The notes under the pieces: model-generated | What the model was told of the DNA's origin: nothing | What the model saw: only the letters and a program-made list of their open reading frames with translations | Databases searched by the model: none | Part shown: in pieces, positions 9,908 to 18,220 of the stretch | Position numbering within the stretch: the first letter of the stretch is position 1 | Layout of the letters: each line of letters begins with the position of its first letter | Translations under genes and position numbers: made by a program | Assembly (NCBI GenBank): GCA_902583685.1 | Contig: CACHWO010000006.1 | Span: 1-33,985 of the forward strand | Length of the DNA: 33,985 nt | DNA from: an uncultured Pelagibacteraceae bacterium | GTDB lineage: Bacteria > Pseudomonadota > Alphaproteobacteria > Pelagibacterales > Pelagibacteraceae | Direction: 5' to 3'

Positions 9908-11349
9908 TAACCTGAGAGACCTAGGTGGGTATACTTAATATTCAAATAATCTTTAATTCCAACAGAACCACCTTCTCTTCCATAACCAGTTTGTTTAATA
10001 CCACCGAAAGGAGTTTCTGCTGATGCTACAACTGGCGTATTAACTGCTACAACACCGGTTTCTAATTGTTCTGAGGCTTTAAATGCTTTTTCCATTGAAT
10101 TTGTACAAACATAACCAGCTAATCCACAATCATGTTTGTTAGCTCTTTTTATAACTTCATCAAAATTTTTAAATGTGGTAATAGCAGTTATTGGACCAAA
10201 AGGTTCTACGGTCATAACAGTAAAATCGTCTTTTACATCGTCAATTATAGTTGGTTCATAAAAATATCCTTTATTAAAACCTGATGGTCTCTTGCCTCCG
10301 TATAATATTTTACCACCTTCTTTTTTAGTTTTTTCAACCAGTTTTTCTATTTCTTCTAATCTTTTTTTTGTTGTTATAGGACCTAAATTTACACCTTCTT
10401 TCAAACCATCGCCTAATTTAAGTTTTTTTGTTTTTTCTATAAAAGTTTTAGCAAATTCATTTTTTTTGCTTTCGTGAATATAGAATCTACTCGGAGAAAT
10501 ACAAACTTGGCCATTATTTCTATATTTTGAAGTAATTGCCATGTCCGTAACCTTATCAATATTTGAGTCTTCAAAAACAATAAAAGGTGCGTGTCCGCTC
10601 AATTCCATTGTTACTCTTTGAACTTTATCTGCAGCTTTTTTTAGAATTAATTTACCAACTCTAGTAGATCCTGTGATTGAAACTTTTTTTACTATGTTTG
10701 ATGATATTAAAGCATTTGATACCTCTTCAGGATCTCCAGATAAAAGATTGACTACACCTGGAGGAATTCCTGCATCATTGATAACATTCATTAATTCCAT
10801 TACAGCTCCAGGGGTTATAACGTCTGGTTTTACAATTACAGAACAGCCTGCTGCTAGTGCAGTAGAAATTTTTCTTGATGCTAGTATAATAGGAAAATTC
10901 CATGGAATTAATGCAGCAACAACGCCGACTGGCTGGTAAATTACTTGGACTCTAGTATCCTCAAAGCGACTTTCTACTGTTTGTCCAAATATTCTTTTAG
11001 TTTCTTCAGCATTCCATTCAAAAATATCAGCACCGCCACCTACTTCGCCCTCTCCCTCGACTAATGGTTTGCCGACTTCAAGAGCTAACCATTTAGCTAG
11101 TTCTTTTTTCCTTTCTCTCATCAGGTCAGCAATTTTTCTTATTTTGTATGATCTCTGCCAAGCAGGTGTTTTTTTCCAGACTTTAAAACCTTTTTCAGCT
11201 GATTTTAGCGCTTTTAAAACATCTGCTTCTGTAGCTTTTGATGCCTTACCAATTACCTCTTCGGTTGCTGGATTTATTACGTCGTAAGTTTCTTTTTTTT
11301 CAGAAGGTTGCCATTTTCCGTCTATGAATTGACCAAATTTTGAATACAT
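9907..11349 (-). CDS. NAD(P)-dependent aldehyde dehydrogenase
   Basis: A 480-residue cytoplasmic aldehyde dehydrogenase of the succinate-semialdehyde/lactaldehyde/betaine-aldehyde superfamily. Catalytic residues are in place: Asn151 in LIPWNFP, Glu249 in MELSGHAPF and the nucleophile Cys283 in NNGQVCISPSRF; cofactor contacts in VKPDVITPG and SITGSTRVGK. It lacks the features that would mark it as a CoA-acylating methylmalonate-semialdehyde dehydrogenase (IolA), because both the general-base Glu and the hydrolytic arrangement are present. Start ATG 11349 gives MYSKFGQFIDGKW, a normal opening. It is the first gene of the minus operon and divergent from iolD. The aldehyde is most likely the one produced by the overlapping HpaI-type aldolase. 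Confidence 0.9.
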   Translation of the reverse strand: MYSKFGQFIDGKWQPSEKKETYDVINPATEEVIGKASKATEADVLKALKSAEKGFKVWKKTPAWQRSYKIRKIADLMRERKKELAKWLALEVGKPLVEGEGEVGGGADIFEWNAEETKRIFGQTVESRFEDTRVQVIYQPVGVVAALIPWNFPIILASRKISTALAAGCSVIVKPDVITPGAVMELMNVINDAGIPPGVVNLLSGDPEEVSNALISSNIVKKVSITGSTRVGKLILKKAADKVQRVTMELSGHAPFIVFEDSNIDKVTDMAITSKYRNNGQVCISPSRFYIHESKKNEFAKTFIEKTKKLKLGDGLKEGVNLGPITTKKRLEEIEKLVEKTKKEGGKILYGGKRPSGFNKGYFYEPTIIDDVKDDFTVMTVEPFGPITAITTFKNFDEVIKRANKHDCGLAGYVCTNSMEKAFKASEQLETGVVAVNTPVVASAETPFGGIKQTGYGREGGSVGIKDYLNIKYTHLGLSG

Positions 11350-11360
11350 TATTTAAATTT

Positions 11361-11382
11361 ATATTGCTTAAAAGTGCAATAT
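11361..11382. promoter_or_regulatory. inverted repeat in the divergent aldehyde dehydrogenase / iolD promoter
   Basis: Within the 59-base gap between the two start codons, ATATTGC (11361-11367) and GCAATAT (11376-11382) form a perfect 7-base inverted repeat with an 8-base spacer. Its central position between divergent catabolic genes suggests an operator for a dimeric repressor that would control both. No regulator gene is in the window and no second copy of the motif was found. Confidence 0.35.
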
Positions 11383-11408
11383 TTCCTAGGGTTCATTTTA
11401 ATTAATTT

Positions 11409-13253
11409 ATGAAAAAAATTCAACTAACTTGTTCTCACGCTATTGTAAAATATCTAATATCACAAAAAATATTAGTTGATGGTAAGAAATTACCTTTGTT
11501 TGCAGGTGCTTTTGGAATTTTTGGCCATGGAAACGTCGCCTGTCTAGGTCAAGCGCTTGAAGAAAACCAAAAAGATCTTCCAACTTGGAGAGGTCATCAC
11601 GAACAAAATATGGCCCTAACGGGAATAGCATATGCTAGAGCAAAGAGAAGAAGACAAATTTTTGTAGCTACAAGTTCTGTTGGTCCTGGTTCAACTAATC
11701 TTTTAACTGCTGCTGCTGTAGCAATGAGTAATAGATTGCCAATACTTTTTTTACCTGGAGATACATACGCTAATAGAATGCCTGATCCAGTATTACAACA
11801 GGTTGAACATTTTAATAATCCTAATATTACTCAAAATGATGCATTTAAATATGTGACGAGATATTTTGATAGAATTACTAGACCTGAACAAATTTTACAA
11901 ACGTTGCCACAGGCTATTCAGACTATGATTGATCCTTCTGACTGCGGACCTGCATGTATATCTTTATCTCAAGATGTGCAAGGTGAAGTTTTCGATTATC
12001 CAGAAGAATTTTTTAAAGAAAAAGTTCATACAATTAGAAGACCAAGGCCTGATGATTATCAAATTAAGCAAGCTGTTGAGACAATTAAAAAATCTAAAAA
12101 TCCAATTATTATTTCTGGTGGAGGTGTCTTTTATTCCGATGCAATGAAAGAATTAAGTGAATTTGCAAAAAAACATAATGTTCCAACTGCACAGACTGTA
12201 ATGGGCTATTCAACTATGAAAAAAGATGATCCGTACTTTTTAGGAGCTATTGGTGGTTTTGGAGGTAAAGCGACAAATAATTTTATGAAAAAAACGGATT
12301 TAGCAATAGCTGTTGGAACTAAATTAGCTGACTTTACAACTGGATCTTGGTCAAATTTTGAAAATCCAAATTTTAAATTAGTATCAATAAATGTTTCTAG
12401 ATTTGATGCAAGTAAACATATGGCAGAGTCAGTTGTTGGTGACGCAAAAGTTTCACTTTTAGATATTTCAAATGCTTTAGGCAATTGGAAAGCACCAGAT
12501 GACTGGTATAAAAAATCTAGAGAAGCTTTAAATTCTTGGAATAATTATTTAGATAAAGAAAGTGGTCCTACAAATCAAAAATTACCATCTTATGCTCATG
12601 TAGCTGGAGCAATTTATAGAAAATCAGATCCATCTGATATTGCGGTGACAGCAGCAGGTGGACTAGTTGGTGAAGTTCTTCAAGTATGGCGACCAAGAGA
12701 ACTTAACACTCATGAAACTGAATGGGGCTTTAGTTGTATGAGTTATGAAATTTCAGGAGCTCTAGGAATTAAAATGGCAAATCCAAAAAAAGAAGTAATT
12801 GCGTTTGTTGGTGATGGTTCTTATCTTTTGTACAATTCAGATATCTATAGTTCTGTTATTACAAACCATAAATTAATTATAGTTGTTTGTGATAATGGAG
12901 GTCATGCTGTTATAAACCGTTTGCAGCTTTATAAGGGTGGTAAAGAATTTAATTGTTTATTTGAAAGTTCTAAAGTTGATAACTTAAAAAATATTGATTT
13001 TGCAAAACATGCCGAAAGCTTGGGGGCAATTGGTGAAAATGTGAATTCTATCAGTGATCTTGAGGCAGCTTTTTTAAGAGCAAAAAAATCAAAATCTACT
13101 TACGTAATTTCTATTAAAACTGATGGTTACCAATGGTTAGAAGGGTCAGCTTTTTGGGAAAGCCCTACTTTACAAAAAACTTCAACAAAAGAAAATGAAA
13201 AAGCGTTGAAGGAGCACCTTGAAGGTAAGTCTAAACAAAGACAAGGTGTTTAA
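11409..13253 (+). CDS. iolD: 3D-(3,5/4)-trihydroxycyclohexane-1,2-dione hydrolase IolD (TPP-dependent)
   Basis: A 614-residue thiamine-diphosphate enzyme that opens the ring of the inositol-derived diketone to give 5-deoxy-glucuronate. Family landmarks: FGIFGHGNVACLGQAL (35-50), WRGHHEQNMALTG with the TPP-activating Glu65, SSVGPGSTNLLTAA, LPGDTYANRMPDPVLQQ, and the TPP-Mg motif GDGS (468-471) ending at CDN (Asn496). The length and the long N-terminal segment match IolD rather than acetolactate synthase. It starts a plus-strand unit with a Gfo/Idh oxidoreductase 5 bases downstream. IolG and IolE, which supply its substrate, are about 11-15 kb away in the same block. Confidence 0.92.
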   Translation: MKKIQLTCSHAIVKYLISQKILVDGKKLPLFAGAFGIFGHGNVACLGQALEENQKDLPTWRGHHEQNMALTGIAYARAKRRRQIFVATSSVGPGSTNLLTAAAVAMSNRLPILFLPGDTYANRMPDPVLQQVEHFNNPNITQNDAFKYVTRYFDRITRPEQILQTLPQAIQTMIDPSDCGPACISLSQDVQGEVFDYPEEFFKEKVHTIRRPRPDDYQIKQAVETIKKSKNPIIISGGGVFYSDAMKELSEFAKKHNVPTAQTVMGYSTMKKDDPYFLGAIGGFGGKATNNFMKKTDLAIAVGTKLADFTTGSWSNFENPNFKLVSINVSRFDASKHMAESVVGDAKVSLLDISNALGNWKAPDDWYKKSREALNSWNNYLDKESGPTNQKLPSYAHVAGAIYRKSDPSDIAVTAAGGLVGEVLQVWRPRELNTHETEWGFSCMSYEISGALGIKMANPKKEVIAFVGDGSYLLYNSDIYSSVITNHKLIIVVCDNGGHAVINRLQLYKGGKEFNCLFESSKVDNLKNIDFAKHAESLGAIGENVNSISDLEAAFLRAKKSKSTYVISIKTDGYQWLEGSAFWESPTLQKTSTKENEKALKEHLEGKSKQRQGV

Positions 13254-13258
13254 TTTAA

Positions 13259-14416
13259 ATGCAAAAAGTATTCAAAGTCGGTCTTATTGGTTGTGGCCAT
13301 ATAGCAGAAACTTATTTTAAAGGTCACAAATACTTTAATAATTTTAGAATTATCAAATGTGCCGACATCAAACATTCGGCTGCAAAAAAATGTGCATCTA
13401 TTTATAAAATAAAGGCACTAAGCGTCAAAGATATACTTAAAGATAAAGAAATTGAAATAATATTAAATCTTACAATACCAAAAGCACATTTTGAGATTTC
13501 AAAGAAAGCGCTTTTAAATAATAAACATGTTTATACAGAAAAACCAATGGCTATAAATGTTGAGCATGGAAAAGAATTAGTAAAAATTGCAAAAAGAAAA
13601 AAATTATATATTGGAAACGCTCCAGACACATTTTTGGGTGGTGGGAATCAAAAATCTAAAGAATTAATAGAAAAAAAACTGATTGGTAAAGTTAACTTAG
13701 GAAATATTATTTTTGCTTATCCAGGGGTTCAATCTTATCATCCGAATCCAGAACCTTGGTTTGCAAAAAATGAAGGTGGTCCTGTTATTGATATGGGTCC
13801 ATATTATTTAACAGCATTGGTGAATTTGCTTGGCCCTATAAAACAAGTTTGGGGGAGTTTGTTGTGGAATAAAAAAAGAAGAATAATTGGTATTGGTCCT
13901 AGAAAAGGTAAATCTATAAAAGTACTTTGTCCAACCACTTATCTTGGAACAATATTTTTTAAAAATAAAACAATAATAAGATTTACCCTTTCTTTTGATG
14001 TTATTGCTCATCATAGAAACCATATTGAATTATACGGAGATAAAGGTTCAATTCTTGTACCTGATCCAAATATGTTTGGTGGATCTGTTTTTACATGTAA
14101 AAAACTGGGGGGTGATTGGAAAGAATATAAAACAAATAAAATGCCTCTTGGAAAAATAAATATACGTCAAAAAAGTTTAAGAGCTAATGAAGCACCAATA
14201 AATGCAAATTATAGAGGTGTTGGTTTGGCTGAGATGGCTTACTGTATTCAAAATAAAAAAAAACATAGATGTAATGGCGAACTTTCACTTCACGTTTTAG
14301 ATGTGATTAAGTCAATTATGTACGCAGCAAAAATAGGAAAACGAATAAATATAAGAACGTCGTGTAAAATACCGAAACTATTTACAACAAAAGAAATTAA
14401 TAAAATATTAAAATAA
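13259..14416 (+). CDS. Gfo/Idh/MocA-family oxidoreductase
   Basis: A 385-residue NAD(P)-dependent dehydrogenase of the glucose-fructose oxidoreductase/inositol dehydrogenase superfamily. The Rossmann motif is VGLIGCGHIAETY (residues 7-19), the catalytic Lys95 is in VYTEKPMAIN, and the C-terminal domain has PWFAKNEGGPVIDMGPYYL. It is distinct from the canonical IolG in this window, being longer with a different active-site loop. Coupled to iolD with a 5-base gap, it may oxidise another inositol stereoisomer or reduce a pathway intermediate. Ends 1 base from the convergent ATPase gene. Substrate assignment is inference from context only. Confidence 0.85.
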   Translation: MQKVFKVGLIGCGHIAETYFKGHKYFNNFRIIKCADIKHSAAKKCASIYKIKALSVKDILKDKEIEIILNLTIPKAHFEISKKALLNNKHVYTEKPMAINVEHGKELVKIAKRKKLYIGNAPDTFLGGGNQKSKELIEKKLIGKVNLGNIIFAYPGVQSYHPNPEPWFAKNEGGPVIDMGPYYLTALVNLLGPIKQVWGSLLWNKKRRIIGIGPRKGKSIKVLCPTTYLGTIFFKNKTIIRFTLSFDVIAHHRNHIELYGDKGSILVPDPNMFGGSVFTCKKLGGDWKEYKTNKMPLGKINIRQKSLRANEAPINANYRGVGLAEMAYCIQNKKKHRCNGELSLHVLDVIKSIMYAAKIGKRINIRTSCKIPKLFTTKEINKILK

Positions 14417-14417
14417 T

Positions 14418-15431
14418 CTACAGTTGATATCTTTTTTTGTTATTATCAAATAAAAAAATCTTATTTTTTTGAAATGAAATTTGGTTAAGATTTTGTGAAA
14501 TATTATGAGATGTTTTTATTCGTAATTCTTGTCCTTTAAATGTTGCGTAAATAATTTTTTCAAATCCTAAGTTTTCGATTAATTCGACTTTTATATCGAG
14601 TTTTATTTCGCCATCTCCATTTGTATAAATATGTTCGGGTCTTATCCCTAGATATGCTTCTGCTTCTAAATTTAAATCTTTTAATACATACTCAATACCA
14701 TTCTTTAGTATATTCATTTTTGGTATACCTATGAATTCAGCAACAAATATATTTCTTGGATTATTGTAAATTTCGTCTGGAGTTCCAACCTGTTCAATGT
14801 TTCCATTATTTAATATCACAATTTTATCAGCTAATGTCATTGCTTCAACCTGATCATGAGTTACGTAAATCATGTTAGTGTTCAGCTGTTTGTGTAATTT
14901 TGATATTTCAACACGCATTTCTGATCTTAATGCAGCATCCAGATTAGAAAGTGGTTCATCAAATAAGAAAAGTTTTGGATTTCTAGTTATTGCACGACCA
15001 ATAGCTACTCTTTGCCTTTGGCCACCTGAGAGCTCTCTGGGTTTTCTATGTAGTAAGTCTTCAATTTGAAGAGTTTTAGCTGCATCTTTTACTTTCCTAT
15101 CAATTAAATTTTTTTCTAGTTTTTCAGTTTTTAAACCAAATGACATGTTGTCATAAACGTTCATGTGAGGGTACAAGGCGTAGGATTGAAAAACCATCGC
15201 AATTCCTCTTTTAGAGGGAATTAAATTATTTATTATTTTATTATCCAAAAATATTTCGCCTCTATCTACTGACTCTAAACCTGAGATCATTCTAAGTAAT
15301 GTTGATTTTCCACATCCAGAAGGGCCCACTAAAACAATAAATTCACCATCATTAATTTTGATATTAAAATTATTAATTACCTTGTTGTTACCAAAGGATT
15401 TTTCAATATTTTTTAATTCTATATTAGCCAT
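14418..15431 (-). CDS. ABC transporter ATP-binding protein, UgpC/MalK type (importer 1)
   Basis: Energises a CUT1 carbohydrate importer at the inner face of the membrane. The 337-residue protein has Walker A GPSGCGKST (36-44), Q-loop MVFQSYALYPHMNVYDN, signature LSGGQRQRVA (134-143), Walker B LFLFDEPLSNLD (154-165), the switch His192 and a C-terminal OB-type regulatory region with LGIRPEHIY. It is transcribed divergently from the binding protein and permeases of the same importer, an arrangement that needs a shared promoter region (15432-15589). Confidence 0.92.
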   Translation of the reverse strand: MANIELKNIEKSFGNNKVINNFNIKINDGEFIVLVGPSGCGKSTLLRMISGLESVDRGEIFLDNKIINNLIPSKRGIAMVFQSYALYPHMNVYDNMSFGLKTEKLEKNLIDRKVKDAAKTLQIEDLLHRKPRELSGGQRQRVAIGRAITRNPKLFLFDEPLSNLDAALRSEMRVEISKLHKQLNTNMIYVTHDQVEAMTLADKIVILNNGNIEQVGTPDEIYNNPRNIFVAEFIGIPKMNILKNGIEYVLKDLNLEAEAYLGIRPEHIYTNGDGEIKLDIKVELIENLGFEKIIYATFKGQELRIKTSHNISQNLNQISFQKNKIFLFDNNKKRYQL

Positions 15432-15589
15432 ACAACTTCAAGTTTAACTTTCAGTATTTATTTTTAATTTTTCTATAAAAATAAAGTAATGTAAATATTA
15501 GATAGCTTCTATATTTTTTTTATTGGGTTCACTTTCTCATCATTTTTGGTAGGTTTTCACGTTAAATTAATTATTAATATGGGGGGAAA
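15432..15589. promoter_or_regulatory. divergent promoter region of importer 1
   Basis: 158 noncoding bases between the start of the ATPase gene (minus) and the binding-protein gene (plus). It contains an AT-only 10-base inverted repeat, TTTATTTTTA (15457-15466) against TAAAAATAAA (15476-15485), and two copies of TTTCAC (15532-15559 region) upstream of the binding-protein gene. I cannot assign convincing -35/-10 boxes. The location makes promoter function near certain, but the individual elements are low confidence. Confidence 0.5.
15581..15586 (+). promoter_or_regulatory. G-rich ribosome binding site of the binding-protein gene
   Basis: A run of six G followed by AAA and the ATG at 15590. 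In this AT-rich window most starts show no purine-rich Shine-Dalgarno, so this run stands out. It fits the high protein output expected of a periplasmic binding protein. Confidence 0.7.
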
Positions 15590-16912
15590 ATGAAAAAAAT
15601 ATTAATTTATTTATTCGCTTTTACTTTTTTGGCTAACTCTAGTTTTGCTGGAATAACATTCTGGACTACTGAGGTTCAACCTGCAAGAATGGAAAAGCAA
15701 AAAGAGATGGCTAAAACTTTTGAAGCCAAGACTGGTATAAGTGTAGAAGTTATACCTGTTGAAGAAAAAGATCTTGGTACGAGAGCAACAGCTGCTGCAG
15801 CTGCTGGCGATTTACCTGATGTTATATATCATACTCTCCAGTATGTACTTCCTTGGGCTGAAGCTGGAATTTTAGATGTAGATGCTAACAACGATGTTGT
15901 TAAAGCATTGGGCAAGAAAACTTTTGCACCAGGAGCTCTTAGCATGGCAAAATCAGGTGGGAAAATAGCTGCTGTACCAGTTGATGGCTGGACACAAATG
16001 GTAGTCTACAGAAAAGATCTATTTGAAAAAGCAGGTTTGTCAGCGCCAACTAGCTATGCGAATATTGTTAAAGCCGTAGAAACGCTATCTAGCCAATATA
16101 TGTATGGATTTGTAGCTGCAACAAAAACTGACGAAAACTTTATGAGTCAAGTGCTAGAGCATGTGCTTCTAGCTAATGGGGTTAACTTGGTTAAAAAAGG
16201 TGGAACAAAAAAACAAGGTAAGGCTTTAAAAAATTCATTAGAATTTTATAAAACTATTGCAAAAGCTAGTCCTAGAGGTGAATTGTTCTGGAAACAGTCA
16301 AGAGAACTTTATTTTGCAGGACAGACTCCAATGATTATCTGGTCACCATTTATAATGGATGAACTAGCAGGTTTAAGAGACTCTGCTCCACCAACAATAA
16401 ATAGTGATCCAACATCACCAGAACTTGCATCAAAAACTGGATTCATAACTAATTTCAGTGGTCCTAATAATAAAAAAGGTGCTGCTTGGGCAGATGTTAG
16501 ATACTTTGGTATTACCGCTGATGCTGAAATTGATGAAGCTAAAAAATTCGTTGAGTATTCAATGAACGAAGGTTACACAGCTACATTAGCAATTGCACCT
16601 GAAGGTAAATTTCCTGTAAGAAGAGGAAATGCTAGTGATCCGGCTGCATATACAAAAGCATGGAGCAAACTACCAGTTGGTGTTGATAGAAAGAAACCTT
16701 TAACAGAACTATATTCTGCTGATGTTATTAATAACATTGTGGCTGGTTTAGATACTGCTAACAGATGGGGTGTAAAAGAAGGTGAACTTTCTAGAGCATC
16801 AAAAATCATCAATGCACAATTTTTAAATAGAATCACAAGAGAATATATTGATGATCTAATTTCAGTTGATGAAGCGGTTGATAAAATCAACGCTGAGTTG
16901 GCTAAATATTAG
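15590..16912 (+). CDS. extracellular solute-binding protein, family 1 (importer 1)
   Basis: Periplasmic sugar-binding component of the CUT1 importer. The 440-residue precursor has a Sec signal peptide, MKKILIYLFAFTFLANSSFAG, with likely cleavage near Ala20, and then ITFWTTEVQPARMEKQKEM, typical of MalE/UgpB-like proteins. Inside are AAAAGDLPDVIYHTLQYVLPWAEAG and VPVDGWTQMVVYRKDLFEKAG, the conserved hinge and substrate-cleft segments. The first gene of the plus-strand operon, with a strong G-run ribosome site, followed by a hairpin before the permeases. The substrate is probably a disaccharide or glycoside, judged from the linked glycosidase. Confidence 0.92.
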   Translation: MKKILIYLFAFTFLANSSFAGITFWTTEVQPARMEKQKEMAKTFEAKTGISVEVIPVEEKDLGTRATAAAAAGDLPDVIYHTLQYVLPWAEAGILDVDANNDVVKALGKKTFAPGALSMAKSGGKIAAVPVDGWTQMVVYRKDLFEKAGLSAPTSYANIVKAVETLSSQYMYGFVAATKTDENFMSQVLEHVLLANGVNLVKKGGTKKQGKALKNSLEFYKTIAKASPRGELFWKQSRELYFAGQTPMIIWSPFIMDELAGLRDSAPPTINSDPTSPELASKTGFITNFSGPNNKKGAAWADVRYFGITADAEIDEAKKFVEYSMNEGYTATLAIAPEGKFPVRRGNASDPAAYTKAWSKLPVGVDRKKPLTELYSADVINNIVAGLDTANRWGVKEGELSRASKIINAQFLNRITREYIDDLISVDEAVDKINAELAKY

Positions 16913-16925
16913 TAAAATTATTTTT

Positions 16926-16958
16926 AAAAAGCGGGTAATATAATATTATCCGCTTTTT
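16926..16958 (+). terminator. hairpin with T-tract between binding-protein and permease genes
   Basis: AAAAAGCGGGTAATAT (16926-16941) pairs with ATATTATCCGCTTTTT (16943-16958), broken only by one G-T pair, and ends in five T. It looks like an intrinsic terminator. It lies between the binding-protein stop (16912) and the permease start (16961), so it is more likely a leaky terminator or mRNA 3' stabiliser that keeps binding-protein mRNA in excess of permease mRNA. Confidence 0.82.
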
Positions 16959-16960
16959 AT

Positions 16961-18220
16961 ATGACTGACACTTTATCAAAAATAGAAAAACGAACAGCCT
17001 ATACTCTCTTGTTACCGGCAGTATTTTTGGTATTTGCTATTGTATTATTTCCAATCCTTGCAAATATTTGGATAAGTTTTAAAGAAGTACAACTAAAAGA
17101 TATTAGAATTCCTGAACCAAGGGCAAAAAAGATAGTAAAAAGTATTCCCGAAGATAAAACAAAACTAAAATTAGTTTATAGATTAAGAAATAGTTCTTTA
17201 ATTGCGGATATAAATAATGTTAAATTTATAGATAAACTACCAAAAAATATAGAACCTATAGATCTCGACTCAAGATGTACATTTGAGTCGAGAAAAATTG
17301 AATGCGATTTTGGAAATTGGGAAGCAAAATTTAAAGAAAATTTTAAAATTTTTATTAGGAATGTAAATAATAATGCAATTGATAAGAATTCTATCAAATC
17401 TCAAAAACCTAAACTTTCTGGTGATGCTGACAACATTTTATTAACAACCAAATTTACTTTAAAGAATTTTGAACAAGTTTTTACTGAAAATGAATTTTTA
17501 GATTTATTATTAACTACGTTTTATTTTACTTTTTTTGGAACAATTGGTGCTATCATTTTTGGAATGTTTGCTGCACAATTAGTAAATCAAAGATTTTATG
17601 GAAGGACTTTTATGAGAAGTATTCTTTTATTTCCATATGTTGGACCTGTAGTTGCGTTAGCATATACATGGACTTTATTGCTAGATCCAAATAGCGGGAC
17701 TTTAAATGCTTTACTAGTTAATTTTGATATCATTGATAAACCTATAAATTTATTGGGACAGAAATATTTGACACTAAACCTACTCGGCTTTGATATTAAG
17801 TTGAGGTTGGCATTAACTACGGTAATAATGTTTGAGATTTGGAGATATTTTCCCCTAGCCTTCTTATTCATTCTAGCAAGATTACAAGCCGTACCAAAAG
17901 ATTTGTATGAAGCTGCTGAGGTTGATGGAGCAGGACCATTAAGAAAATTTATTAATATCACTCTTCCCCAGATAACAGCAATTTTATCTATTTTATTTAT
18001 GATTAGATTTATTTGGAATTTTAATAAATTTGAGGACATTTTTCTTTTAACAGGCGGAGCATCAGGTACGAGAACTCTGCCCATAAATGTTTATCAACAG
18101 GGTTTTGCCGTTTCTAATATTGGAATGGGGTCGGCGATTTCAATAGTTATAGTTATGTTATTGATAATTTTTATGATTATTTACTTCAAATTAATTGGGA
18201 AGCGTGCAAATGAGATATAA
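16961..18220 (+). CDS. ABC permease, MalF/UgpA type, with extra periplasmic domain (importer 1)
   Basis: Inner-membrane subunit of importer 1, 419 residues against about 290-300 for the usual family member. Helix 1 is at residues 14-40. A hydrophilic stretch of about 140 residues (41-180) then precedes helix 2, so it should be periplasmic. Part of it (about 68-135) has a DUF11/Ig-like pattern: Asn77, D91-K-L-P94, Cys106, Cys115-D-F-G118. The core after residue 180 is standard, with the ATPase-coupling EAA loop YEAAEVDGAGPLRKF (316-330). The start codon is 2 bases after the hairpin, with no recognisable ribosome site. The stop overlaps the second permease. Confidence 0.9.
   Translation: MTDTLSKIEKRTAYTLLLPAVFLVFAIVLFPILANIWISFKEVQLKDIRIPEPRAKKIVKSIPEDKTKLKLVYRLRNSSLIADINNVKFIDKLPKNIEPIDLDSRCTFESRKIECDFGNWEAKFKENFKIFIRNVNNNAIDKNSIKSQKPKLSGDADNILLTTKFTLKNFEQVFTENEFLDLLLTTFYFTFFGTIGAIIFGMFAAQLVNQRFYGRTFMRSILLFPYVGPVVALAYTWTLLLDPNSGTLNALLVNFDIIDKPINLLGQKYLTLNLLGFDIKLRLALTTVIMFEIWRYFPLAFLFILARLQAVPKDLYEAAEVDGAGPLRKFINITLPQITAILSILFMIRFIWNFNKFEDIFLLTGGASGTRTLPINVYQQGFAVSNIGMGSAISIVIVMLLIIFMIIYFKLIGKRANEI
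17263..17293. repeat. 11-base perfect inverted repeat inside the permease gene
   Basis: TCTCGACTCAA (17263-17273) and TTGAGTCGAGA (17283-17293) are exact reverse complements separated by 9 bases, the last eight of which are themselves part of the palindrome ATGTACAT. It encodes residues 101-111 of the permease, including Cys106, inside the extra periplasmic domain. It would form a stable mRNA hairpin, unusual in such an AT-rich gene. Confidence 0.75.

Noticed and set aside
13215-13248. Inverted repeat CACCTTG / CAAGGTG at the end of iolD
   Set aside because: Short arms, 20-base spacer and no T-tract; it is coding and the next gene is 5 bases after the stop, so a terminator is unlikely.
17596-18084. 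162-codon minus-strand open frame opposite the first permease
   Set aside because: The plus strand encodes a clear permease core with the EAA loop; the antisense translation has no recognisable motif.
18195-18209. TTG start five codons upstream for the second permease
   Set aside because: The ATG at 18210 has GGGAAG at good spacing, and the extra residues add nothing recognisable.
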